Origin: ZC4RG25 sp023428365
Lineage (GTDB): Bacteria > Pseudomonadota > Alphaproteobacteria > Rhizobiales > Hyphomicrobiaceae
DNA length: 64,000 nucleotides
Assembly: GCA_050283925.1 (NCBI GenBank)
Contig: JBNOAI010000001.1
Span: forward strand, 620,001-684,000
Reading direction: 5' to 3'
Below, one piece after another: positions 26,377 to 35,135 of this stretch. A program made the position numbers and the translations under genes. Position 1 is the stretch's first letter; each line of letters begins with the position of its first letter. Below the pieces are notes generated by a model, which saw only the letters and a list, made by a program, of their open reading frames with translations, was not told where the DNA came from and ran no database searches.

Positions 26377-26832
26377 TCAGCCGCGTTCGGCGTCGTCTTC
26401 CAGAGAGCGGACGATCATCGTGAGGCCCTTAACGAAGCGCTCCCGATCCGAGGTTGGCAAAACAGATAGAATTCTTTCGTCCGCACGTCGCGCAAGGGGC
26501 TCGGAGGCCTTCAGCACGCGCCATCCTTCTTCCGTAAGTTTCACGGCATAAGCACGCGCGTCTTCACGCGTTCTGCGCCGTTGCAGCAGCCCCTTCTTCA
26601 GCATGCGACGAATGACATCGGCCAGCGTCGACCGATCGATCCCCGTGCGCTCAACAAGGTCGGTCTGGCTGAGGCCTTCATTGTTGGCAACGGTCTGAAG
26701 GATTGCGAATTGCCTGGGCGTCAGATCGCCGGGAATCTCGCCTTGAAAAATATCGCTAGCGCACTGGCTGGCTCGGTGCAGCAGATGCATCGTCGACCGA
26801 TCGAGCCGGTTCGCTAACTTCTCACGCGTCAT
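26377..26832 (-). CDS. MarR-family transcriptional regulator
   Basis: 151 residues. The winged helix has LTPRQFAILQTVANNEGLSQ and TDLVERTGIDRSTLADVIRRM as recognition helix, then the wing LQRRRTREDARAYAVKLTEEG. Dimerisation helices flank it. No cysteine pair for oxidant sensing is seen in a typical OhrR place. The target is unknown; a perfect 15-bp palindrome 83 bases upstream of the start is a candidate operator for autoregulation. Confidence 0.9.
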   Translation of the reverse strand: MTREKLANRLDRSTMHLLHRASQCASDIFQGEIPGDLTPRQFAILQTVANNEGLSQTDLVERTGIDRSTLADVIRRMLKKGLLQRRRTREDARAYAVKLTEEGWRVLKASEPLARRADERILSVLPTSDRERFVKGLTMIVRSLEDDAERG

Positions 26833-26914
26833 TTATTCCGCCGTTCCCCTCTCGGCCCGCCATGCCGACGCGCCTTCGCAGATGCCATCAACGCAAAGGC
26901 AACATACCACATGG

Positions 26915-26929
26915 TCAGTTTGTAACTGA
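26915..26929. promoter_or_regulatory. 15-bp palindrome upstream of the marR gene
   Basis: TCAGTT (26915-26920), TGT, AACTGA (26924-26929) is a perfect inverted repeat, and a third CAGTT half-site follows at 26934-26938. MarR regulators usually bind such 15-20 bp palindromes. Ownership by the adjacent regulator is inferred. Confidence 0.5.
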
Positions 26930-27037
26930 ACACCAGTTAGCTATTGCAGTCCAGCACCGATTGTTGCACGGACCGCAAAAAACAATTCTGTTGCAGAAGG
27001 TGTTTGGCTCGGCGGAACAGGCGTTGGCGGACGATTC

Positions 27038-27634
27038 TTATTCCGATGGCTGCTCAGGGAGTTGATGGCGCTTGAGCACGCCAATTTGCGCGATGGCGAA
27101 GGCCATCGTCAGAGGCATGACGCCCCAGACCTTAAAGCTGATCCAGAAATTCTCAGAAAAATTGCGCCAGACAACTTCATTGATAATCGCCAAAACGGCG
27201 AAGAAGCAGGCCCAGCGGAACGTAAGAACGGTCCACCCTTTGGGCGTGAGCTGAAAGACATCGCCCATCAGATGCTGCAACAGCGGGCGCCCGGCCATCA
27301 GTCCGCCGAACAAGATAACCGAGAACAGCGTGTTGACGATTGTCGGTTTGAGTTTGATGAAAAGGGCGTCCTGCAAAATCAGTGTAAGCGCCCCAAATGT
27401 TACGACGAATATGCCGGACACGAACGGCATCACTGGGATACGGCCCAGAGCCGCACGCGACACCACCAGGGAAATCACGGTCGCGACCATGAAGATCCCG
27501 GTTCCCCAGAAAATCCCATAATAGCTATTTACGAGAAAGAAGATCGCGATCGGCGCGACTTCCAGGAACAGCTTCAGGAACTGACTGCTCTCGCTCGACT
27601 GGGTTCCCTGTGATGCAGCCTGATCTTGCGACAA
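27038..27634 (-). CDS. YciB/IspZ-type inner-membrane septation protein, copy 1
   Basis: 198 residues with five to six membrane helices and the YciB/IspZ signature: FLKLFLEVAPIAIFFLVNSYYG, FGALTLILQDALFIKLKPTIVN, and TPKGWTVLTFRWACFF with FAVLAIINEVVWRNF. These proteins are linked to cell envelope synthesis, septation and membrane potential; the molecular role is unclear. It is the last gene of the dapF-mtaB-ftsY-yciB run and follows a diverged second copy at 27702-28406 by 67 bases. Confidence 0.9.
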   Translation of the reverse strand: MSQDQAASQGTQSSESSQFLKLFLEVAPIAIFFLVNSYYGIFWGTGIFMVATVISLVVSRAALGRIPVMPFVSGIFVVTFGALTLILQDALFIKLKPTIVNTLFSVILFGGLMAGRPLLQHLMGDVFQLTPKGWTVLTFRWACFFAVLAIINEVVWRNFSENFWISFKVWGVMPLTMAFAIAQIGVLKRHQLPEQPSE

Positions 27635-27701
27635 TGGAAACTCCGGTGGATCGCCTGACGAGTGAAAAAACGTGTGCCGTCACGCGGCAAACGTCGCGTT
27701 G

Positions 27702-28406
27702 CTACGCCCTATTATCGACAGGGGCCCGCTTACGAGCAACTTTGTCGTAGGGCTTTCCCGCGGGCACGGCCAAGTCGACTGTGTCGGCGGCCGTTGCCGG
27801 AACGCGGTACTTCTGCATGAGCCGCGTGAGCCACCAAGCGTAGATGGCGCTGGCGGGCATGATGATGGCGATCTTGAACAATATCCAGACGTTGACGCCA
27901 TCCATCTGATGGCCGAGCACCGTATAGATATGGTGATCCTTGAAGCTGAGGCGCACGATCTCGTTCAGGATCGCCGTCGCAACGAAAAACCATGCGAAGC
28001 TGAACGTGAAGCGATCCCAGCCTTGCTTCGTGTAGTGGAATGTCTGCTCGAAGACGTACTGGAAGAAGTTCCGGCCCGTCCACAATCCGCCGAATAAGAA
28101 GAAGGCGAAGAGGAGATTGAAGATCGTGACCTTGATCTGAACCCACATCGCGTCACCGGTGATGAGGGTCAGGGCTCCGAACGTGATGGTGACCGAGCTG
28201 GCGATGAGAGGGAAAATCGGAAGTCGCCCCAAAACCGAGCGCATCACCACGATGGCCAAAACAGTCGTAACGATGAGCCCCCACGTTCCGGCGCTGATGC
28301 CGTACATGGCGTTCATGACGAACATCGTTACGAGCGGTCCAAACTCGCTCATGATGTTGACGGTCTGCTCGGCATTGAACGGATAGATGCGTCTCATCCA
28401 ACTCAT
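27702..28406 (-). CDS. YciB/IspZ-type inner-membrane protein, diverged copy 2
   Basis: 234 residues. It shares the YciB block order with its neighbour: EFGPLVTMFVMNAMYGISAG, FGALTLITGDAMWVQIKVTIFN, and TKQGWDRFTFSFAWFF, but is only distantly similar elsewhere and carries a basic C-terminal tail (KPYDKVARKRAPVD). It is between ftsY and copy 1, all on the same strand. Two YciB-type genes in tandem could be duplicate or divided functions. Function as for copy 1, less certain. Confidence 0.82.
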   Translation of the reverse strand: MSWMRRIYPFNAEQTVNIMSEFGPLVTMFVMNAMYGISAGTWGLIVTTVLAIVVMRSVLGRLPIFPLIASSVTITFGALTLITGDAMWVQIKVTIFNLLFAFFLFGGLWTGRNFFQYVFEQTFHYTKQGWDRFTFSFAWFFVATAILNEIVRLSFKDHHIYTVLGHQMDGVNVWILFKIAIIMPASAIYAWWLTRLMQKYRVPATAADTVDLAVPAGKPYDKVARKRAPVDNRA

Positions 28407-28457
28407 CGGCTTATTTTTATCCCTCCGGCTGCTGCCTCGTTGGTTTTTTGTGAGGCC

Positions 28458-29666
28458 TTATTCGACGGCTATGGCCTTGGCAAAATCGCGGGCATCGAAT
28501 GACTGTAGATCATCGATGCCTTCTCCAATTCCGATGGCGTGCACAGGTAGACCGTACTTTGCCGCGATCGCGACCAGGATCCCCCCTCGCGCGGTTCCGT
28601 CCAGCTTGGTCATCACCAATCCAGTCACGCCCGCCTGCTTTTGAAACACCTGAACCTGATCCAAGGCATTCTGGCCTGTTGTCGCATCCAGAACGAGAAG
28701 CGTGTTGTGTGGCGTCGATGGATCGATTTTCTGGAGGACACGAACCACCTTGGTGAGTTCGTCCATCAGCCCTTGCTTGTTCTGCAGACGGCCCGCCGTG
28801 TCGATTAGTAATACATCATGGCCATCGCGGCGTGCAGCCGTCAGGGCGTCGAATGCGAGGCCTGCGGAGTCGGCGCCGACATCGCGCGCAATCACGGTGG
28901 CACCCGAGCGCTCGCCCCACACCTTGAGCTGGTCGATGGCTGCGGCGCGGAACGTATCGCCCGCAGCGATCGTCACCTTCTTCCCGGCGCGGATGTATTT
29001 CGAAGCCAGCTTGCCGATGGTCGTCGTCTTGCCGGTGCCGTTGACGCCCACCATCAGGATGACGTGCGGTTTCGCCGCGTCATTGATGACCAGTGGCTGA
29101 GCGACCGGTTCCAGAACCTTTTCGATCTCGGAGGCGAGAACCGCGCGCACTTCTTCCGGCGCGATACCTTTGTCGTAGCGCCCCTTCGAGAGCGCATCGG
29201 TGATGCGGCTTGCCGTTTCAACGCCGAGATCGGCTTGAATGAGAAGGTCTTCGAGATCGTCGAGCGTTTCGCCGTCGAGCTTGCGCTTGGCGAAAACGGA
29301 CGTGATGCCTTCGGAGAGCTTGCTCGACGTCTTGGTCAGGCCCGTTTTAAGACGCTGGAACCAACCCATCTTGGCTGCTGCTGCCGGAGCGAGCTGGGCC
29401 GGTTCTTCGTCGGCGGCCGGAGCTGATGGTGCAGCGACGTCAACGGTTTCCGGCACGACAACGGTGTCGGAAATGTCCTCCGTATCGGTGCGATCTGAAT
29501 CGGTATCGGTCGGGGCAGGATCAGCAGCGGGCGTGTCTACATCCAGCGTTGCCGAGTTCTGAACGTCGGCCTGCTCGGGAGCGGAGGTGACCTCTTCAGG
29601 CAGCGCTTCCTGCTCGCGCCCAAACAGTCGACCGAAGAAGCCCGTCTTTTTCGGCTGCGTGCTCAC
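28458..29666 (-). CDS. ftsY: Signal recognition particle receptor FtsY
   Basis: 402 residues. An acidic N-terminal A domain (about 110 residues rich in Asp, Glu and Ala) precedes the NG GTPase domain. Motifs are GVNGTGKTTTIGKLA (G1), DTFRAAA, DTAGRLQNK (G3), and TKLDGTARGG (G4). FtsY receives SRP-ribosome complexes at the inner membrane. Its start overlaps the mtaB stop by four bases (29663-29666), and mtaB-ftsY adjacency is common in alphaproteobacteria. Confidence 0.97.
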   Translation of the reverse strand: MSTQPKKTGFFGRLFGREQEALPEEVTSAPEQADVQNSATLDVDTPAADPAPTDTDSDRTDTEDISDTVVVPETVDVAAPSAPAADEEPAQLAPAAAAKMGWFQRLKTGLTKTSSKLSEGITSVFAKRKLDGETLDDLEDLLIQADLGVETASRITDALSKGRYDKGIAPEEVRAVLASEIEKVLEPVAQPLVINDAAKPHVILMVGVNGTGKTTTIGKLASKYIRAGKKVTIAAGDTFRAAAIDQLKVWGERSGATVIARDVGADSAGLAFDALTAARRDGHDVLLIDTAGRLQNKQGLMDELTKVVRVLQKIDPSTPHNTLLVLDATTGQNALDQVQVFQKQAGVTGLVMTKLDGTARGGILVAIAAKYGLPVHAIGIGEGIDDLQSFDARDFAKAIAVE

Positions 29667-30919
29667 GCCATGACCTCGCCTGCGAGCTGTTGGCCGTCAC
29701 GGCCGGAAACACGGGCACGCAGCATTGCGCCGGAGGGGACGTCAGTTGGCAGACGGATCTCGGCGAACTGGGGCGTCCGGCCGAGTCCGTCACGCTCCAT
29801 CAGCACATCGACTTCCGAACCGCGCTGTTTGTCGAGAAATTGTCCGAGGACGGTCGTTCCAAGATCACGCAACCGGGCTGCACGTTCCTTCACGGCGACG
29901 CGATTAACTTGCGGCATGCGTGCGGCCGGCGTGCCCTTGCGCGGTGAAAACGGAAACACGTGCAGATAGACGAGGCCGCATTCCTCGACGAGGCGCAGCG
30001 TCTGGTCGAAATGTTGTTCGGTTTCGGTCGGAAATCCCGCGATCAGATCGGCGCCGAAGGCAATATCCGGACGCAGCTTCCGCGCCGTCTCGCAAAAGCG
30101 GATCGCATCGGCGCGCAGGTGGCGACGCTTCATGCGCTTGAGGATGAGATCATCACCGGCCTGCAGCGACAGATGCAGATGAGGCATCAACCGTTCCTCC
30201 TCTGCGATGGCATCCAGCAGATGCTTGTCAGCCTCTACCTGATCGATCGAGGACACGCGCAGCCGGTCCAGTTCCGGCACGTGCCGCAGGATCTGGCGCA
30301 CGAGGCGGCCGAGGGACATCTCGCCGGGGAGGTCGCGGCCGTACGACGTGATGTCGACGCCTGTCAGCACCGCTTCGCGGTAGCCGGTTTCGACGAGACG
30401 CCGGATCTGACCGACGACCTCGCCCGCAGCCACGGAGCGCGATGGGCCTCGGCCATAGGGGATGATACAGAACGTGCAGCGGTGATCGCAGCCATTCTGG
30501 ACCTGCACGTAGGCGCGCGCGCGTGTGCCGAACCCGTCGATCAGATGCGACGCGGTCTCCTGCACGCTCATGATGTCGTTGACCTGCACGCGCTCGCTGT
30601 CGGCGACGCTAAGGCCTTGGAACGTCTCGCGCTTCATCTTTTCGCCATTGCCGACGACGTGATCGACGTCGGCCATCTCGGCGAACAGTTCGGGATCGAC
30701 CTGGGCGGCGCAGCCGGTCACGATGATCTTGGCTTCCGGCCGTTCACGACGCAGCTTGCGGATCGTCTGCTTGGCTTGGCGGACTGCTTCACCCGTCACG
30801 GCGCAGGTGTTGACGATCACCGCGTTATCGAGGCCCGCCGCCTGCGCGTGCTGGCGCATAACCTCGGATTCGTAGGCGTTGAGACGGCAGCCCAGGGTGA
30901 TGACAATCGGTTCAGACAT
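29663..30919 (-). CDS. mtaB: tRNA t6A37 methylthiotransferase MtaB
   Basis: 418 residues, radical-SAM methylthiotransferase. The N-terminal MTTase domain starts TLGCRLNAYESEVM with the first cluster Cys, and the radical SAM loop is CDHRCTFCIIPYGRGPSR near residue 145. A C-terminal TRAM domain follows. It adds the 2-methylthio group to t6A37 in ANN-decoding tRNAs. ATG at 30919 is preferred; an upstream frame to 30976 lacks homology. Lies between dapF and ftsY. Confidence 0.95.
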   Translation of the reverse strand: MSEPIVITLGCRLNAYESEVMRQHAQAAGLDNAVIVNTCAVTGEAVRQAKQTIRKLRRERPEAKIIVTGCAAQVDPELFAEMADVDHVVGNGEKMKRETFQGLSVADSERVQVNDIMSVQETASHLIDGFGTRARAYVQVQNGCDHRCTFCIIPYGRGPSRSVAAGEVVGQIRRLVETGYREAVLTGVDITSYGRDLPGEMSLGRLVRQILRHVPELDRLRVSSIDQVEADKHLLDAIAEEERLMPHLHLSLQAGDDLILKRMKRRHLRADAIRFCETARKLRPDIAFGADLIAGFPTETEQHFDQTLRLVEECGLVYLHVFPFSPRKGTPAARMPQVNRVAVKERAARLRDLGTTVLGQFLDKQRGSEVDVLMERDGLGRTPQFAEIRLPTDVPSGAMLRARVSGRDGQQLAGEVMA

Positions 30920-31055
30920 TAAAGGTCGTTCACACGTCCGGACAACAGTAGCCGACAAAAGCTTGCGCCAAGCCACGCCGGGCCAGCATCCAGCATGCGG
31001 ATATCACGTCCTGATCTAAGGAGCGACCAGGAGATTGAACAGTGACGGTACGTCA

Positions 31056-31934
31056 CTATGCCGTCGCTTTCGTGGCGGAAGGCAACTCGAGCCAGCCGTC
31101 GTATTCGAGTTCCACCGGCCCGCGCATCAGGATGCGATCATCGGCAGTCCATTCGATATGAAGGACGCCTCCCGGCAGCGTCACCGCGACGTTTCGCCCT
31201 GTGCGGCCGGTTCTGGCTGCGGAGACGGCGGCGGCACAGGCTGCCGACCCGCAGGCGCGCGTGAGGCCAGCGCCCCGTTCCCACGTCCGCAGTTTCAGGC
31301 TTGAAGGCGAGGTGATGGCCGCCAGCGAGATGTTGGCGCGTTCGGGGAAGATCGGGTGATTTTCAAGCAGCGGCCCGAAACGGCCCAGGTCGTAGCGCTC
31401 CACGTCGTCCACCCAGAAGATCGCATGGGGATTTCCGACGTTAACCACGGATGGCGAGTGGACAATCGGGTTATCGACCGGACCGATTTGAAGTTCGATC
31501 TTGCGGGTATCGTGAAACTGCTCAGCCAGCGGGATCTCGTCCCAGCGAAAGCGCGGCCGGCCCATATCGACGGTGATGTCATCGGCGCTCACAACCTGAG
31601 CATCGAGGATACCGCCCGCGGTCTCGAACTTCAGGTTGCTCCGCCCCGTTTGCTCCGCCTCGATCCAGGCGATGCAACGTGTGCCGTTACCGCAAGCCCC
31701 GGCAGCGGAGCCGTCGGTATTGTAAATGCGAACGTAAGCATCGGTGCCGGGCGAGCGCGGGTCGTGCAGCACCATCAGCTGATCGAAATGCGACCTCGGG
31801 TCCGCTGCGATCGCGCGAGCCTCAAGTTCCGAGAACGCACGTGACGTACCGCGCAGATCAACCATGACGATCTCGTTGCCGAGCCCGTTCATCTTGCGAA
31901 AATGGATCGCTGCGTCGTTCGTCATGTCCCCCAT
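31056..31934 (-). CDS. dapF: Diaminopimelate epimerase DapF
   Basis: 292 residues at the longest start (ATG at 31934; ATG at 31925 is also possible). It converts L,L- to meso-diaminopimelate for lysine and peptidoglycan. The two catalytic cysteines are in SAAGACGNGTRC near residue 80 and ACGSAACAAAV near residue 232, with the MNGLGNEIVMVD block at the N-terminus and GNPHAIFWVDD in the middle. It heads a minus-strand cluster with mtaB and ftsY, and diverges from the methyltransferase gene. Confidence 0.95.
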   Translation of the reverse strand: MGDMTNDAAIHFRKMNGLGNEIVMVDLRGTSRAFSELEARAIAADPRSHFDQLMVLHDPRSPGTDAYVRIYNTDGSAAGACGNGTRCIAWIEAEQTGRSNLKFETAGGILDAQVVSADDITVDMGRPRFRWDEIPLAEQFHDTRKIELQIGPVDNPIVHSPSVVNVGNPHAIFWVDDVERYDLGRFGPLLENHPIFPERANISLAAITSPSSLKLRTWERGAGLTRACGSAACAAAVSAARTGRTGRNVAVTLPGGVLHIEWTADDRILMRGPVELEYDGWLELPSATKATA

Positions 31935-31979
31935 ATAAGGTGGAGAACCTCACGAACACAATCGGAAGCAGGCAACGGC

Positions 31980-32537
31980 ATGAACGGCGGATACCCGGCG
32001 TCAGAATGGGTCACGCGATACATTCCGGGGGTGCCGAAACCGGGAGTGGTATTGGACGTCGCGTGTGGAAAAGGCCGGAATTTGCGGCTTGCTTATGCCC
32101 TCGGCCACCCCGTCGTCGGGATCGACGTGAATATGACCGGGGTGAGTGATCTCGTGGAACAACCCGGGATTGAATTGATTGAAGCTGACCTGGAAGACGG
32201 ACGCCCGTTTCCGTTGGCGGGCCGCAGGTTCGCCGGGGTGATCGTCACGAGTTACCTGTGGCGCCCGATTTTGGCGGATCTGGTCGACAGCGTTTCGGAT
32301 GACGGCCTGATGATTTACGAGACATTTGCACTGGGCAATCAAAGGTATGGCCGACCGACAAATCCCGACTACCTGCTGCAGCCGGGAGAGTTGCTTGCTG
32401 TTGTCCAGCCTCGGCTGACAACGATCGCGTTTGAACATGTTTCGTTGCGCGACCCGCTCCGGTCGGTGCAACGCATCGTTGCGGTGGGGCCTGGACACCC
32501 GTGGCTGGCTGATCCGCCCTTGATCGCGGGGACTTGA
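31980..32537 (+). CDS. Class I SAM-dependent methyltransferase
   Basis: 185 residues. The SAM-binding motif VLDVACGKGRNLRLAYALGHPVVG sits near residue 24 with the acidic motif II GIDVN, and EADLEDGRPFPLAG follows. The fold is compact, without an extra domain, like TehB-type or tellurite-resistance-related methyltransferases; substrate unknown. ATG at 31980 is chosen because an earlier in-frame ATG (31902) would overlap the divergent dapF gene. The stop is 70 bases before the sugar dehydrogenase. Confidence 0.78.
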   Translation: MNGGYPASEWVTRYIPGVPKPGVVLDVACGKGRNLRLAYALGHPVVGIDVNMTGVSDLVEQPGIELIEADLEDGRPFPLAGRRFAGVIVTSYLWRPILADLVDSVSDDGLMIYETFALGNQRYGRPTNPDYLLQPGELLAVVQPRLTTIAFEHVSLRDPLRSVQRIVAVGPGHPWLADPPLIAGT

Positions 32538-32607
32538 ACTGTCGGGATGGACGTTCGGCTTTAAAACCCCATCTTCGAACGGGCACACCCGAGGTTAGGG
32601 AGGCATA

Positions 32608-33735
32608 ATGCTCTTTGCGATTACAGCATTGATTACCGTGGCACTTTCGACGCCTGCTCTGAGTGCCATCACGGAGGCGCCCGAGGCTGCGAAAAGTCAG
32701 GTCAAAGTCGAGACCGTCGCCAAGGGGCTGGAGCATCCGTGGGGGATGCAGTTTCTGCCGGATGGCCGCATCCTGGTGACCGAGCGGCCCGGTCGGATGC
32801 GGATTATCAGCAAGGACGGTAGGGTTTCCGACCCTATTCGCGGTGTTCCTCCGGTGGCCGCGCACCGGCAGGGTGGATTGCTTGATGTTGCGCTCGCCTC
32901 GGATTTTGCGACCAGCGGCACCCTTTTCATTTCGTATTCTGAACCCCGTAGCGCTGGAGAAAGTGCGACGGCTGTGGCGCGCGCACAGCTCGTAGAGAAA
33001 GACGGCCCGACGCGACTGGAAGACGTCCGTGTGATTTTCCGTCAGCAACCGGGCTACGCGAACGGCCTGCACTTCGGATCGCGCATTGTCGTTGCGCGGG
33101 ATGGCAAGCTGTTCGTGACGCTGGGAGAGCGCTTTCAGATGCAATACGCGCAGGATCTGCACCGGCATTGGGGAAAGGTGATCCGCATCGATCCTGACGG
33201 GACTGTGCCGGACGACAATCCGTTTGTCGGGAAATCGGGCGCTCGCCCGGAAATCTGGTCTTACGGCCACCGCAACCCGCAGGCGGCGGCCCTACACCCG
33301 CAAACCGGTGAGCTGTGGGTCGTCGAGCATGGCGCGCGAGGCGGTGATGAGGTCAACATCGCGCGAAAAGGCCTCAACTACGGCTGGCCGGTGATCAGCT
33401 ACGGCACGCACTATAGCGGTGAGACGATCCCACGCGCTCGCGAGGGCATGGAGCAGCCGCTCTACTATTGGGATCCGTCGATCGCCCCGTCGGGCATGGC
33501 GTTCTACACGTCGGACGTCGCGCCGCAGTGGAAAGGGAACCTGTTCGTGGGTGCCCTTGCCCAAACCCACCTCACGCGGCTCGTGCTCGACGGAGAGACT
33601 GTCACCGCAGAGGAAAAGCTGCTCACGGATCTTAACGTGCGCATCCGCGACGTTCGCCAGGGGCCAGACGGTGCCATCTACGTGGCCACCGACAGTCCTC
33701 AGGGGCAGATCCTGCGGGTGACGCCGGAAAGTTAA
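32608..33735 (+). CDS. PQQ-dependent soluble sugar dehydrogenase (YliI/Asd-type), exported
   Basis: 375 residues with a signal peptide-like N-terminus (ITALITVALSTPALSA). The beta-propeller shows LEHPWGMQFLPDGRILVTER near residue 46, GGLLDVALASDF near residue 90, YGHRNPQAAALHPQTGELWVVEHG near residue 215 and LNYGWPVISYG near residue 255. Homologues oxidise aldoses with PQQ in the periplasm. The gene is followed by the palindrome at 33751 and the terminator at 33817. Confidence 0.88.
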   Translation: MLFAITALITVALSTPALSAITEAPEAAKSQVKVETVAKGLEHPWGMQFLPDGRILVTERPGRMRIISKDGRVSDPIRGVPPVAAHRQGGLLDVALASDFATSGTLFISYSEPRSAGESATAVARAQLVEKDGPTRLEDVRVIFRQQPGYANGLHFGSRIVVARDGKLFVTLGERFQMQYAQDLHRHWGKVIRIDPDGTVPDDNPFVGKSGARPEIWSYGHRNPQAAALHPQTGELWVVEHGARGGDEVNIARKGLNYGWPVISYGTHYSGETIPRAREGMEQPLYYWDPSIAPSGMAFYTSDVAPQWKGNLFVGALAQTHLTRLVLDGETVTAEEKLLTDLNVRIRDVRQGPDGAIYVATDSPQGQILRVTPES

Positions 33736-33750
33736 CGCCGCCGGGCCGGT

Positions 33751-33797
33751 CATCCGGTTGACTACGGCTTTCATTGACAGCCGTAGTCAACCGGATG
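33751..33797. repeat. 19-bp perfect inverted repeat before argD
   Basis: CATCCGGTTGACTACGGCT (33751-33769) and its exact reverse complement (33779-33797) are separated by nine bases. No T-run follows, so it is not a classic terminator. A TTGACA sequence (33774-33779) overlaps its centre and TATCCA lies 18 bases further at 33798, so the palindrome could overlap a promoter and act as an operator. This reading is inferred. Confidence 0.6.
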
Positions 33798-33816
33798 TAT
33801 CCATTATGTTCTCCGG

Positions 33817-33846
33817 GCCGCCACACGAGGCGGCTTTTTGTGTTTT
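33817..33846 (+). terminator. Rho-independent terminator between the sugar dehydrogenase and argD
   Basis: GCCGCC (33817-33822) and GGCGGC (33829-33834) form a GC-rich stem with a six-base loop, followed by TTTTTGTGTTTT. It lies 82 bases after the dehydrogenase stop and 24 bases before the argD start. It may simply end the upstream transcript or, if transcription starts at the TTGACA near 33774, act as an attenuator for argD. Confidence 0.7.
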
Positions 33847-33869
33847 CTAGCCATAGGGGAGCTGCCGCC

Positions 33870-35099
33870 ATGTCGCAGCCCGCGTCGGCCGCGAGCCGGC
33901 CCGCCTCGTCCGCTGGTTCATCGTCCTCCATCATGGGGACGTATGCGCGCCAGGACGTCGTCTTTGAACGAGGCGAGGGAGCATGGCTGATTTCAACGAC
34001 GGGCGATCGCTATCTCGATTTCGCCAGCGGCATTGCGGTGAATGCGCTTGGTCATGCGCATCCGAAGCTGATTGCGGCGCTGACGGAGCAGGCCAGCAAG
34101 GTCTGGCATACCTCAAATCTGTATCGCATCTCCGGTCAGGAACGGTTGGCTGAACGGCTGTGCGCGGCGACGTTCGCTGATCGCGTATTCTTTTGTAATT
34201 CGGGAGCTGAAGCCGTCGAAGGCGCGATCAAGCTGACGCGGCGCTATCAGCACGATTCCGGCCAACCCGAACGGCACCGGATCATCACGTTCAAAGGGGC
34301 ATTCCACGGCCGTACGCTGGCGACCATCGCTGCGGCAGGAAACGAGAAGTACCTCCACGGCTTTGGCCCGCAGATGCCCGGTTTCGATGTTCTGCCGGAT
34401 CTCGATCTGGCTGCTGTGGAGGCGGCGATCGGCCCCGAAACTGCCGGCATCCTGATCGAGCCTGTGCAGGGTGAGGGTGGAATCCGCGTCGTTCCGGCGG
34501 CTTTTCTCAAACGTCTGCGCGAGCTGTGCGACGCCAATGGCCTGCTGCTCATCTTGGACGAAGTCCAGTGTGGCGTCGGCCGCACGGGCAAGCTGTTCGC
34601 TCATGAGTGGGCCGGTATCACGCCGGACGTGATGGCCATTGCCAAGGGCATCGGCGGTGGTTTCCCGTTGGGTGCATTCCTTGCGACGGAAGAGACTGCT
34701 AAGAGCATGGTGCCGGGCACGCACGGATCGACGTTCGGCGGAAATCCGCTGGCGATGGCTGTCGGAAATGCGATCCTCGACGTCGTGCTGGAGCCCGGCT
34801 TTCTCGAAGGCGTTCAGACCAAGGCTTTGCGCTTGAAACAGGAACTGGCGCGGATCAAAGACGAGAATCCCGATGTGGTCGAGGACATCCGCGGCATTGG
34901 TTTGCTGGCCGGAATCCGCGTGAAGCCGCCGGTTGCTGACCTGCAGAAAGCCTGCACGGCTGAAAAGCTGCTGACTGTCACAGCAGGTGAAAACGTGCTG
35001 CGTATTCTGCCGCCGCTCAACGTCACCGACGCTGAATTGTCGGAGTTCGCGACACGGCTGTCAGGCGCGATCAAACGCCTCCCGCCCGCGAGCACCTGA
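33870..35099 (+). CDS. argD: Acetylornithine aminotransferase ArgD
   Basis: 409 residues of the class III PLP-dependent aminotransferase family. Lysine that binds PLP is in VMAIAKGIGGGFPLGAF near residue 257; other motifs are FCNSGAEAVEGAIK near residue 112, TFKGAFHGRTLATIAAAG near residue 142 and LLILDEVQCGVGRTG near residue 228. It transaminates N-acetylglutamate semialdehyde in arginine synthesis and is followed by argF. ATG at 33870 has AGGGGAG eight bases upstream; the frame is open to 33774 but the terminator lies within it. Confidence 0.95.
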   Translation: MSQPASAASRPASSAGSSSSIMGTYARQDVVFERGEGAWLISTTGDRYLDFASGIAVNALGHAHPKLIAALTEQASKVWHTSNLYRISGQERLAERLCAATFADRVFFCNSGAEAVEGAIKLTRRYQHDSGQPERHRIITFKGAFHGRTLATIAAAGNEKYLHGFGPQMPGFDVLPDLDLAAVEAAIGPETAGILIEPVQGEGGIRVVPAAFLKRLRELCDANGLLLILDEVQCGVGRTGKLFAHEWAGITPDVMAIAKGIGGGFPLGAFLATEETAKSMVPGTHGSTFGGNPLAMAVGNAILDVVLEPGFLEGVQTKALRLKQELARIKDENPDVVEDIRGIGLLAGIRVKPPVADLQKACTAEKLLTVTAGENVLRILPPLNVTDAELSEFATRLSGAIKRLPPAST

Positions 35100-35135
35100 G
35101 TTTCGACGCCCCCTTTCTGTGAAAGCCGGATTGCC

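Noticed and set aside
29960..30922. 320-residue plus-strand frame
   Set aside because: Antisense to mtaB, which has the radical-SAM and TRAM domains.
32245..33270. 341-residue minus-strand frame
   Set aside because: Antisense to the methyltransferase end and the sugar dehydrogenase. No family motif.
33774..33869. Arginine-rich leader peptide before argD
   Set aside because: The frame holding several Arg codons runs into argD without a stop, so it is not a separate peptide; the argD ribosome-binding site is at 33855-33861.
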